64,000 bases of DNA from Liolophura sinensis (Eukaryota; Mollusca; Polyplacophora; Chitonida; Chitonidae), in assembly GCF_032854445.1 (NCBI RefSeq), contig NC_088301.1:3286001-3350000 (forward strand), given 5' to 3'. Each line of letters opens with the position of its first letter. The stretch's first letter is position 1. This document shows positions 37,601 to 47,800 of the stretch, piece by piece. Under the pieces are notes generated by a model. The model ran no database searches, had not been told where the DNA came from, and saw nothing but the letters and a program-made list of their open reading frames with translations. The translations under genes were made by a program, and so were the position numbers.

Positions 37601-37967
37601 TTTGAGATTTCCTCAAACCATCGGATCTTCCACCAGACGAACTCAGGCGGGGATTTCTTCCACCAAAGGGACATCCAGTGTGCTGTCTGTAACACACCGG
37701 GCAGAGCGAGTCACGTGATGATCCCAGCCCGCCTGGAGTGTCCAATCGGATGGACCGTGGAGTATCTTGGGTTTCTCATGGGCTTCACATCATACTCACC
37801 GCAGGTCTGAGTACGTGTGCGTGGATCAGGATCCAGATACTCACCCCGCCACCGCTAAAAACGTCAACGGCAATCTGCTGTATATTGTAGAAGCCGTGTG
37901 TGGCCCACTGCCGTGTCCAAACTATGTTGACGGTTATGAAGTTACTTGTGTTGTTTGCACAAAATAA
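28632..37967 (+). CDS. Gene D, short-chain collagen C4-like secreted protein, six exons, frameshift in last exon
   Basis: Exons: 28632-28685, 28852-28897, 31884-31993, 33868-34057, 36542-36607, 37473-37967. All introns are GT-AG with matching phases, so this is the least damaged copy and the reference for the model. Predicted order: signal peptide (MMTISALGFVIAAVFAVQ), linker, GCCRDHC, ten Gly-X-Y triplets, helix-rich linker, C4-like domain; about 319 residues if exon 6 lacked its extra G near 37790. As written the protein ends early at 37810 and loses the last third of the domain. Members of this family are secreted extracellular proteins with a short triple helix; their molluscan role is not established. 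An in-frame upstream ATG (28599) could extend the N-terminus by 11 residues. The polyadenylation hexamer is AATAAC. Confidence 0.75.
28852..28897 (+). CDS. Gene D exon 2, linker
   Basis: It encodes ISATTDHGQLSPKEI, with donor GTAAGG in phase 1. The open extension past the donor reads GKENCLRVVGVMNLGFGFCK, as in B and E with substitutions. Confidence 0.6.
29051..29704. repeat. 23-24-bp minisatellite in intron 2 of gene D
   Basis: Tandem GGAATAGAGGG-based units, about 28 copies with local variants (GGTAGACTGTTTATGGAATA). Confidence 0.85.
29705..30784. other. Middle of intron 2, gene D
   Basis: No gene. Scattered 54-bp-type monomers from about 30530. Confidence 0.5.
30785..31010 (-). mobile_element. 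Old degenerate SINE in intron 2, gene D
   Basis: Same old insertion as 7935-8175. It keeps TGGTGTTTTACGCCGTACTC and a tRNA-like right end with many changes. Confidence 0.6.
31030..31480. repeat. 54-bp minisatellite in intron 2 of gene D, short version
   Basis: About eight monomers of the family at 8220-9350. Confidence 0.8.
31884..31993 (+). CDS. Gene D exon 3, intact collagen exon
   Basis: 110 nt. It encodes GCCRDHC followed by GLP GRD GRD GRD GIQ GPY GPP GSP GEK GPP, ten perfect triplets. Three cysteines just before the triple helix could crosslink chains. Acceptor CTTTCAG, donor GTAAGC. Confidence 0.85.
32530..33760. repeat. 34-bp minisatellite in intron 3 of gene D
   Basis: More than 25 monomers built on CTGTTCATACTGTACTAGAT plus GTATTAAATTGGCG, interrupted by a SINE at 33071-33339. 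Genes B and E lack this array in intron 3. Confidence 0.85.
33071..33339 (+). mobile_element. tRNA-derived SINE inside the 34-bp array
   Basis: The plus-strand element has head TCCGTGGCTCAGTTGGTTAG (A box) and GAGTTCAAGTCCAGC (B box), the core CCGGCCGTACGTGGGAAGG, tail TACGGCGTAAAACACC and an A-rich end. Its 13-bp target repeats are CATACTGCACAAG at 33058-33070 and 33340-33352. Confidence 0.92.
33868..34057 (+). CDS. Gene D exon 4, helical linker
   Basis: 190 nt, phase 0 in and 1 out. It encodes GQSFFMESSQEKTLNILTEK, then IAAMVAQEVKRTCPV and a Ser-rich tail. Acceptor TTTGATAG, donor GTGAGT intact. Confidence 0.75.
34058..35380. repeat. 63-bp minisatellite in intron 4 of gene D
   Basis: About 20 monomers beginning at the donor. 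Here about a dozen monomers keep GTGAGT after CTGG, CTGT or TTGG, so the array is full of decoy 5' splice sites. The 335-codon minus-strand ORF is a repeat product. Confidence 0.9.
35381..36541. other. 3' part of intron 4 of gene D
   Basis: Homologous to B, C and E but more diverged, with about 150-170 bp of extra sequence around 36040-36200. No gene seen. Confidence 0.5.
36542..36607 (+). CDS. Gene D exon 5
   Basis: It encodes GAVYTRWGRTKCPSYSTTL (K where B has E), with intact splice sites. Confidence 0.78.
36608..37472. other. Intron 5 of gene D
   Basis: 865 bp. It lacks the (ATATT)n tract found in B, C and E. No gene. Confidence 0.6.
37473..37967 (+). CDS. Gene D exon 6 with +1 frameshift
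   Basis: 495 nt against 494. An extra G in CATGGGCTTC near 37790 shifts the frame after YLGFLM; the correct frame resumes and runs to TAA at 37965-37967. It is otherwise the A-type domain (FEAYLYGSEFEISSNHRIFH). Confidence 0.82.
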
Positions 37968-37989
37968 GTCGAAGTTTTCGTTAAATAAC

Positions 37990-39040
37990 TATTAGATATT
38001 TGTAACTTTGGTCAACATTTATACGGATTTAATATCTTTATTTCAAAAGGTGTTTTAGGCCGTAGTCACAAATCCGTCTCATATACGATGTCGATCAGAG
38101 ACAGCAGTTTAACCAATCGGCGAAGGATGTCCATGCCAGTCAGAAAACAAACCCATTTACTCGGTTGTATTTTGCACATTACCTTCTATATACTCGTACG
38201 ACATCCTGCTAAAACTAGAGCATTGGCCAATCTCCCGACACTGTTATCACGTTGTTTTTTGTCATGTGTGTGTTTTGGAAGAAGTTTAAGCTGTCCATAT
38301 TAGCCACGAAGTGGCACGGGCCATGAGATACATGTACTTAGACCTACTTACAAGGTGTCCAAATCTGAAGAATATCTTTTAGACATAATAATTTAGGCAC
38401 CGGTGTTGTCTGGCCCATATTCCAAAAAACATATGTAATAGATACATGTATGTTGATGTTTAGTCTCTGTTTTTACGTTATAAATTGGAAAGCTATATAT
38501 TGCTTTTTGTGTGATATACACTGTAGGCCAGTTTTGGAAAATCAGCTTAGCAGGTAAATACAACAATGGCCGAATCCTCTAGCACCAAACTGAATAAAAA
38601 GATAGATACCAAGCCACTCTGAGCTTTATGTACATCAGAGTCCAAATATGTGATTACTTTTCTCCACATCAGTATATAACGTGTATTTTTGAAAAAAGTT
38701 TAATTATAAAGATAATCAAAATTGTGACTTAAATACAGAGCTGAACATGTCAGACAAGGGCTCCAGCCTGCGATTTTTTTGATTAGAGGGACGATTGACT
38801 GTGGTGGGAAAAAAGTCAAATAATAATGTATAAATGTTACTGTAAAGAACCACAAACCTCTTTTTATTTATAAATTAACAAAAGCGATTCCTTAATATAA
38901 CTATTCGTTAGGATATAGCAATTTTAATGAAGATAAATTTAAAACTAAATTTAGCTTGCAAGTGTACGGAAACAGCTTTAAAAAACTTAAAAACATGTGA
39001 CAGGCAGCGCAAAATAAATTACCTCGTATCTGTCAAACTG
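37990..39040. other. Spacer downstream of gene D
   Basis: Near-identical to 247-1297, including the empty SINE site near 38940. No gene. Confidence 0.6.
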
Positions 39041-40330
39041 AGGTTGTGAATTTACCACAAGTCCACAGTACAACCAAAGAATAGCAGTGTTACATACTAT
39101 ACATACATGCACTGTAAGTGCTTGTTTGAGACGTACAGCTGAAAAAAAAACAAATAGCAAAGCTAATCAGAAATGAAAATCTGCCAATGAAAAAACGCCT
39201 TCTGTGTATCGTAATACAAAATGCATGTATTTGCCAGGGACTAGTTCAAGAAGCACAGTGGAGAAAGAAAAATAAGTCTAGAGAACACCTACTGAGTCAG
39301 GACAGCCAAAAGTAAACTGCATACGTGATAAAACAGAATTTTGGTCCTACGCACTATATATACATGTAATATAATTGTCGAACAGACGTTGTGACTTTAC
39401 CACAAGTCCTCATTACAACCAAAGAATAGCAGTGTTACACACTATATCCAAGCACTATAATTGTCGAACTGACGTTGTGACTTTATCACAACTTTTCAGT
39501 ACAACCAAAGGACAGCAGTATTACATATACGAGTTCAAGAAGCACAGTGGAGAAAGAAAAATAAGCCTAGAGAACACCTACTGAGTCAGGACAGCCAAAA
39601 GTAAACTGCATACGTGATAAAACAGAATTTTGGTCCTACGCACTATATATCCAAGCACTATAATTGTCGAACTGACGTTGTGACTTTATCACAAGTCCTC
39701 AGTACAACCAAAGAATAGCAGTGTTACATACTATATATAAATGTACCATAATTGTCGAACTGACGTTGTGACTTTATCACAAGTCCTCAGTACAACCAAA
39801 GAATAGCAGTGTTACCTACTATATATACATGTACTATAATTGTCGAACTGACATTGTGACTTTACCACAAGTCCTCAGTACAACCAAAGAATAGCAGTGT
39901 TACATACTACATATAAATGTACCATAATTGTCGAACTGACATTGTGACTTTACCACAAGTCCTCAGCACAACCAAAGAACAACAGTGTTACATACTATAT
40001 ATAAATGTACCATAATTGTCGAACTGACATTGTGACGCTACCACAAGTCCTGATTACAACCAAAGAATAGCGGCCCTACACACTGTACATAAAAGTAATA
40101 TAACTGTTGAAATAACGTTGTGATTTTACCACAAGCCCACAGTACAACCAAATAATAGCAGTGGTACATACTATATATACATGTACCATAACTGTCGAAC
40201 TGACATTGTGACTTTACCACAAGTCCTCATTACAACCAAAGAATAGCAGTGTTACACACTATATCCAAGCACTATAATTGTCGAACTGACGTTGTGACTT
40301 TATCACAACTTTTCAGTACAACCAAAGGAC
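39040..40330. repeat. 88-bp spacer satellite, copy before gene E
   Basis: About 13 monomers. Monomer number and order differ from 1298-2500 although the flanks are nearly identical, so the array changed after the duplication. Confidence 0.85.
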
Positions 40331-41873
40331 AGCAGTATTACATATACGAGTTCAAGAAGCACAGTGGAGAAAGAAAAATAAGTCTAGAGAACACCTACTG
40401 AGTCAGGTCAGCCAAAAGTAAACTGCATACGTGATAAAACAGAATTTTAGTATTTTGTTTTTTTTTGTTTTTTTTTTTTTTTTTGGTCGGGGGGGGGGGG
40501 GGGGGGGTGGGTCTTAGGCACAAATGTCAGAAAGCCTGTATCATAATCACGCCGTTCAGGCGACACAGACATCTAAGTATTACATACGAATGTGGAATAT
40601 TGGTGACATTGAGCGACCGAGATATCCGACAGCTGACGGTTGTCTTCCTCCAAATTAGTTCGGATCTAGTTCGGATTCACATGGGAGAAAATTTGTCAGT
40701 ACTCTGTCAAACGTCGGGTGTTTAGCCCGGGAACTCAACTCTCTTTCTACCCCCCCCACCCCCCCACCCCCCCCACCTTCCCCCTTCCGAAAAAAAATGA
40801 CGGCTTCGTGTACGTGACTACTACTTAAGTATAATGTTGAACAATACTTAAACAAATAAACCTGTATACTGTAGATGCAGACATAGGGCCTATACCTTGT
40901 ATATACTACATTGGCCTAACAAATGCTCACTGTATGCAATACAGGTTTTCGCCAGAACAATAAAATTTCCCCCAATTCATAGAAAATGTTCTTTTATAAT
41001 TACAGGCTATAGATTAGTTTTGGCAGATACAATAGTTGATGTGATCTTCTACTTTCTTTTCTATTTTTTTTTTTTGTCCTCTTTGAAATCGTATGAAGCT
41101 GCTAGAATATAGCATATTAATACGTCTACTAAACACCACGGAATCTGGGTATTTATTTTATATTACACTGCTCATTTGATACTTGATACGTTTATTCACT
41201 GCCATCGTTGATGTCTCACGTCACTCTCATAATTATCATGTATAGTACTGCGGTCAGCGGTAGGAGAAAACCATCGCCTTTTGTCAAGGAATTGTTTAAC
41301 CTATTACTTCAAACTGAGGGTACACCGACTGGAGGAGGATTCGAATCCTGTACCAGGGTGCGACAAACAATTGTTTTGTAGCATTAGATGGTCACTATTC
41401 TTAGCTAAATTGGTGGATATAGTTCTAACTGCTTATGATAAAGTTCTAACTGCTTATGATAAATCTCTAACTCTTTATGACAAACACAGGTACATCACTC
41501 AAAATGTAATACCTAATTAACAGACAGTTAATACAGGACAAAGTGTACAAACTTAGTACTTTAAAGACGGACGAACGACATGTACGAGAGCTGTATTCGA
41601 GTTTGTGACAACTGTAGATATACTCTAACCACCATCGGTAGCCACGCTGTAGCAAGATCAGGTAACGGCGGATTCACTATCACATATACGCAATGGTTAC
41701 ACAAGAGATTGTGCTTGACTTCTTCCTTTCCAGCAACTATGCGTACTTTTACATCTTCTTACATTTCAGTCTGGCTATGAAGGGTAAATGACTTTAATTT
41801 AAAATCGCCAGTATATGGCAGCAAATATTGTCAAAGTAAATTTAAGCAACAATCATTTATTCTTGCATTCAAA
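40331..41873. other. Spacer before relic E
   Basis: Poly-T/poly-G tract at about 40455-40510, conserved block at 40590-40725 and a C-run at about 40750-40785. No gene supported. Confidence 0.45.
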
Positions 41874-42258
41874 TATAAAGGGAGACAACTACACTGACGT
41901 TACCAGTCTGAAAAAGGTCGATTCGTTGAGATTATGATCAAACGTAACTGTATCAACACATGAACCTGGTCTTCCGCCATCATCTAGAGAAAATGATTTC
42001 AGTGTGTGCTTGAGGCTTTGTCATCGCTGTTGTGTTTGTTCAGCAGGTCTGTTTCATTAGTCGACCGCCTTCGGCAATGTCATTTTCAACTAAGCTTTCC
42101 CTATTTATTCACGCTAACAACAACTACAGAAAGTTCTGTTTTCTTAACTCGTTGGGCTAATCAGTTCGGCCTGCTACACAATGTCAAATTTTTTTCCTAT
42201 TGTGTTTGTCAGATTTTAGCCACCACGGATCATGGTCAGTCGTCTCCCAGGGAAATAG
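41874..42258 (+). pseudogene. Relic 5' half-gene upstream of gene E
   Basis: TATAAAG at 41874-41880, signal exon 41993-42046 with the same in-frame TGA as relic B, exon 2 homologue 42213-42258 with the same GC donor. Shared lesions show that relics B and E come from one duplicated, already broken copy. Confidence 0.65.
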
Positions 42259-43748
42259 GCAAGGAAAGTTGCCTGCGTATTGTAGGAGTAATGAAATTGG
42301 GGATTGGGTTCTGTAAGATGTGTATGAACTATCAAGACTTGCTGTCAGACAGATCAGAGACTGGGCTGATCATGTTACAGTCGTAGGGCATGATATTATA
42401 TTTCCCCGCATCTGCAGAACTCGTGATCAGGGTAAAGCAGGGCTATTTAACATGGCTTAAGTAATAAACTTACCCTTTCTGTAGTTGTATACTGTGAATC
42501 TGTGTGATTTTAAGTCATCTGGAAAACTAGGATCACGTTTCACTTATGCTTCTTTCGGAAATATTACGTTTTTCCTGTGTGCTTTTCTGGACATACAACT
42601 TTTCTGTTCTATCACAAGAGACACACCATACGCCTGCCCTTCTCAATATATGAATTCCCCCGGTAACACTACGCTCCAGATATATCTTACTGCCTGCCCC
42701 TCCTGGCACAAAGAAGGAATATATAGTCATAGAGTATGTTGCTGACATCAGCGGTTAATATGAACATTCTCTAGTGACCGGTTCTCATTGTTGAATGAAG
42801 TCCCGCTACTTATTTTGTGATTAGTGACATTTTTTTTTCTCATTGTGTAACTTACCTGAAAATGGCAAAATTGTCGGTGTTCATACAATACTAGATGTAT
42901 TAAATTAGCGCTGTTCATACTGTACAAGATGTAAATTGGTGCTCTTTATCCTGTATTACATGTATTAAACTGGTGAACATTATAAAAAAGCTGATCTGTA
43001 TCTCATAGTCTCAGCCTAATATCAGTTGTGCTGTGTTCCAGGTACCGTCTTTAAGAAGAGGGTAACCCAAGATAGAACAACAAATAAAGATATTTACAGA
43101 AAAATCAATTTGTTTGATAAGCAAACTAACGTTCCTTGATGAATATCTTACATCAATATAGTGTGGACCTCTTCACATGTGGGAAAGATACCTAGTCTGG
43201 GCACTTTTCCGTACACCATAAAAGTGATGGCCATAGTGTTTGTGAACACGTTTTGGGTGTCACGTTTAGCAACAATTAAACAAATAACACTGTATATTGT
43301 ACAAACATATATGTTATATATACTAGATTGGCACAACAAATATTGTATGTAATTCAGGTTTTGTGCACAATAATAAAAAATGAGACGGTCAACACAGACA
43401 TCACCGGAGGTCTGGATATTTTTGTTAAATTACACTATTCATTTGATACATTTACTTGATACTCATATCGTTGTTTCACGCCACTCTCAACAGTTGTCAG
43501 TTACTCCACTGCTGTCGGGTTTACGGATGTGGGGAGGTAAACAGAGATCGTAGAAAACCATCGTCCTTTCTTAAGAAATTTTAAAAAATGTTTAGCAGCA
43601 ACAGATAGCAACAGATTGCATCCGCGCGTCCATGGTTCAAAATGTAATTCTTAATTAACAGAACACTGGCAACTGACAAAACTGGCGCCCATCGCCGTAT
43701 GAACCTAGTGCTACAAACACGAGTCAATGATAACGGCAGATCACTAAC

Positions 43749-43752
43749 ACAT
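43749..43752. repeat. Left target-site duplication of the retrotransposon
   Basis: ACAT here is repeated at 50316-50319. The uninterrupted site CTAACACATGAACAAAAG is seen at about 5565-5582 upstream of gene B. Confidence 0.85.
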
Positions 43753-44762
43753 TGTTACGGTAGTGAAAACGGCAACAGAAAACAGACTCAGTGACTCAAT
43801 ATTACAATGTAAACAATGCTTTATATATAAAATGAGACGTACAGTTTTACAGACAGTTCAACAACAACAACAACATACACATTAGTATTACCGGTCTTTA
43901 CAAGTTTCCAGTTCACCTTTGCATCCCAAGGAATGTATTCCAGGAAATCCAACGTAAGACCATGGGATAAACACACAATTCACACAAGTCACAAATTGTC
44001 CTAGACAGGTACTTCGCCAGGTTAGCGAACACGAACACAGTACACAGGTTACACAGAACTGGAACAGTCAAGCCTTTGAATGACGTCACACCCGCAGAGC
44101 ACAACACAGGTAAATACAGGCATGGAGGTATAATCCACTTCAGATCAGTCACAGCTCCCGCAGAAGCTCACAAACGAGCCGTTCAGAGACGTAGAGTAAT
44201 GTCACCTTGTGCAGAACGAACGTCCTTTGCAAAACTGAAAACTTCAGTTTAGAGTCCTTGACGACCTTGTCGGTCAGGTGAGGTCAGCGTTGTTAAACAA
44301 ATTACACAGTCCACACTGTATAATCATAATCAAGATCCGAACACCAATAAACGTGACTTCCGCAGAAATTCACATAACCAGACATCAGTACTACTGTGGT
44401 ACACAAACGGTGCCGGCATAAAAAACTGTCCTCCCAAATGAAACTGGCATCACCAGCTCATATCAAAATAATGGACTCGATACGAGAGCGTCTCACACTC
44501 TCCTGGCTCCCAGTGGGTGCAGCAAAAATACTCCACTCTGCACAGAAAACACGGCTTATATACGTGCCAGGTGGATTCAACTATTCTTAGACACAGAATT
44601 AACAGCCAATGAACAGCCAGTTAAATAAACAGAGCATTGAACGAGGTGCTTTCGGCCAGGTCCGCACTGTACATATATAACAGGGCCTGTTTGCTTATAA
44701 CATACAACACAAAGGTCCGCAGACTAACAGTACATGAAAACGTTAAATAGTCATACATAACA
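43753..44762 (-). repeat. 3' LTR of the retrotransposon
   Basis: 1010 bp. A purine-rich tract (AAGGATGGGGG on the minus strand, about 44763-44773) directly precedes it and serves as polypurine tract. Confidence 0.9.
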
Positions 44763-44775
44763 CCCCCATCCTTCA
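44763..44775 (-). other. Polypurine tract
   Basis: TGAAGGATGGGGG on the minus strand abuts the LTR start, the usual plus-strand priming site in such elements. Confidence 0.6.
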
Positions 44776-44898
44776 GGGAAAGAAAGTTTTGCATAAAACT
44801 TTCTTTAACATATTCATAATCATGAATAATAATAATAACGTTTACCACAGTCTTTAAAAACAAAGCTGCAGAAAACCAACTAGACACGTGACAAACAA

Positions 44899-47800
44899 TC
44901 AGCAATCACATTTATCTTTCCCTTTTATGTGTCTAATCTCTAGATTAAATTCTTGCAAAAGCAAACTCCACCGTAACAATCTTCGGTTTTTACTTTTTAG
45001 TTTGTGCAAGAAGGTTAAGGGATTGTGATCTGTATACACAACAATGGGGTAACTTGACGAAGTCACATATACTTCAAAATGCTGTAATGCTAGAATCAAG
45101 GACAGACATTCCTTTTCTATTGTCGAATAATTTCTCTGGCACTTGTCAAATTTGCGAGAGAAAAAACATACAGGGTGATTAACGTGATCTGTTTCATTTT
45201 CTTGTAACAAAACTGCCCCAGCAGATATATCACTAGCATCAACAGCTAGCTTAAATGGTAAATTAAAATCAGGTGCTACAAGTATGGGGCCGCTGCTTAG
45301 CATGGCCTTTAATCTATCAAAAGATCTCTGACACTCAATGGACCACAAGAATTTAGCACCTTTCTTTAACAGCTGAGTTAGTGGCTCACTAACAAATGAA
45401 AAGTTCCTACAGAACTTTCGATAATAACCTGCCATGCCCAAAAAACGCTTTAACTCTCTCTTACAACTTGGCACTGGAAAACAAGAGATAGCACCTCCAC
45501 TAGGATGTACAATATTGAGATCAGTGCTATCTCTGTCTACATATGGCTTTAACCTGTTAATGTGACAAAGTTGTCTAGATTTGCGCCGATCAGGAGTGAA
45601 AATAATATAATTAAGATCACTTAGCCTCTTGTCTACTACATAAGGTCCAAAATAACGAGCCTCAAGTGGCTTACCACTAACTGGAAGTAAGGCCAATACC
45701 TTCTGACCAACTTCAAATCTACGTCTTACTGTCTCTTTGTCATACTTAGTTTTCATACTCTTCTGAGAAGCTGTAAGATTCTCTCTGGCTAACTCACATA
45801 CTCTGTTGAGCTTAGTACGAAAACTTGACACATACTGTAATAGGTTAACATTGTCACTATCACCAGACACAAACTTTTCCTTGAACAACTGTAGTGGACC
45901 ACGCACAGTATGGCCAAACACAAGCTCAAATGGACTAAATCTAAGTGACTCTTGTACAGACTCTCTTACAGCAAACATTAACAAAGGTACACCCTCGTCC
46001 CAATCTTTCCCTGTCTCAAAGCAGTAAGTTCTTATCATACTTTTCAGTGTCTGATGGAATCTCTCTAGTGCTCCTTGACTTTGTGGGTGATAAGCTGAGG
46101 ACTTATACTGGCTAATACCTAGCTCATGCATAACTTGTTGGAACACACCAGACATGAAATTTGAACCCTGGTCTGACTGTACTGACTTAGGCAGACCAAA
46201 CATGGTGAAGAACTTAACTAAAGCCTTAATTACAGTCTTGGCAGTAATATTCCTTAATGGAATTGCCTCAGGGAAACGAGTTGAAGTACACATTATGGTT
46301 AACATATACTGATTTCCAGACTTTGTCTTAGGTAGCGGACCAACACAATCTATTAAGATTCTACTGAAGGGCTCACCAATTGCAGGAATAGGCCTCAAGG
46401 CTGCCTTGGGGATTGTCTGGTTAGGTTTCCCCACTAACTGACATGCATGACAAGACCTGCAAAATTCAGTAACATCTTTCCTTATTCCTGGCCAATAAAA
46501 ATGACTGAGAATCTTATGATAGGTCTTATTAACACCTAAATGACCTGCTAACGGCGTTTCATGCGCTATGGTCAGTATGTCTTTACGGTAAGACTTGGGC
46601 ACAACTACCTGATGCTTAATTGCCCATTCATCCTCCAACGAAACATCGGGAGGCCTCCACTGCCGCATCAATATGCCAGACTTGACATAGTAGTAGCATG
46701 GGTCAGGTAAAGATTCACCATCTTTAGCTGCATCATTAAACAAGCAAGAAATACTTGGATCACTGTGTTGTTCAGCAATCAACTCAGTCCTACAAAATGG
46801 CTGATCACCACTAACAAAATTAGTATCTACTTCCTGCTGGCTGTCTAATTTGGAAGAATCTCCATCCAACATTTTGTTGAGAAAAGTCTCACTCAAATCA
46901 ACAGTACTACCCTGGTCTGTACTGACTTTTCTAGACATAGCTCTTGTAACAACACAGGACGGATATAAACCCGCTATCTCGCTTTCAACTGGCTCTGTGA
47001 CTGAATTCAGAGAAGGCTTATCAACCATTAAGGGATCAACAGTAACTTTATCATGTGCCAAGTCATTTCCCAACAACAAATGAATACCCTCAAAAGGTAA
47101 TGAAGGCTTAATGCCTACCCTGACAGGTCCAGATATCAAATCTGATGACAAATAAATATCATGAAGGGGAACACTGACAAAGTCACTAGACTCTACACCT
47201 CTAATAAGGGCACGAACCCCAGAGTATGACTCTTCAGAAAAGGGCAGAGTATTCATCAACAACAGAGACTGAGATGCCCCAGTATCCCTTAATATCTTTA
47301 TAGGGGTAGCACAAGACATGTCGCTTCTAAGCGACACTGAACCAGAATTGATAAACGGAGCGAAGCTATCCATAGAGCATTTGGGAATTTTATCCAATCC
47401 CGTATCAGCTAACTCAGATCTGCTTTTAACTGCTGATGTAACTTCCGGCAATGTTTTGTGCATTGCAACACAAAGACCTGTGGGCTTAGACTCATTCTGA
47501 GCTTCCCGTCTCCTTTTCAACGTGTAACATTCACTCATCACGTGACCTACCCGCTTGCAAAAATTACAAGTGACCCTATTTCGAGGACTACCATTCCAAT
47601 CTGAACTACGTGAACCATGAGCTGTAGAACCATTGGAGCCTGGTGTAGAACTCTTCTGTGTAGAGCTACCTCTACCTGTTGCATGTGACTGGGTATTTCT
47701 ACGTGTAAATGAATTAAATGGCTTACCCGTGTATGTAACCTTATGTGTCAAAGAATAATTATCAGCTAAACTGGCTGCCTCTTCAAGTGTACTCGCCTTC

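Noticed and set aside
44621-44905. Small minus-strand ORF as a retroviral env-like gene
   Set aside because: It overlaps the LTR and polypurine tract, has no signal peptide or glycoprotein features, and lies after RNase H without room for an env.
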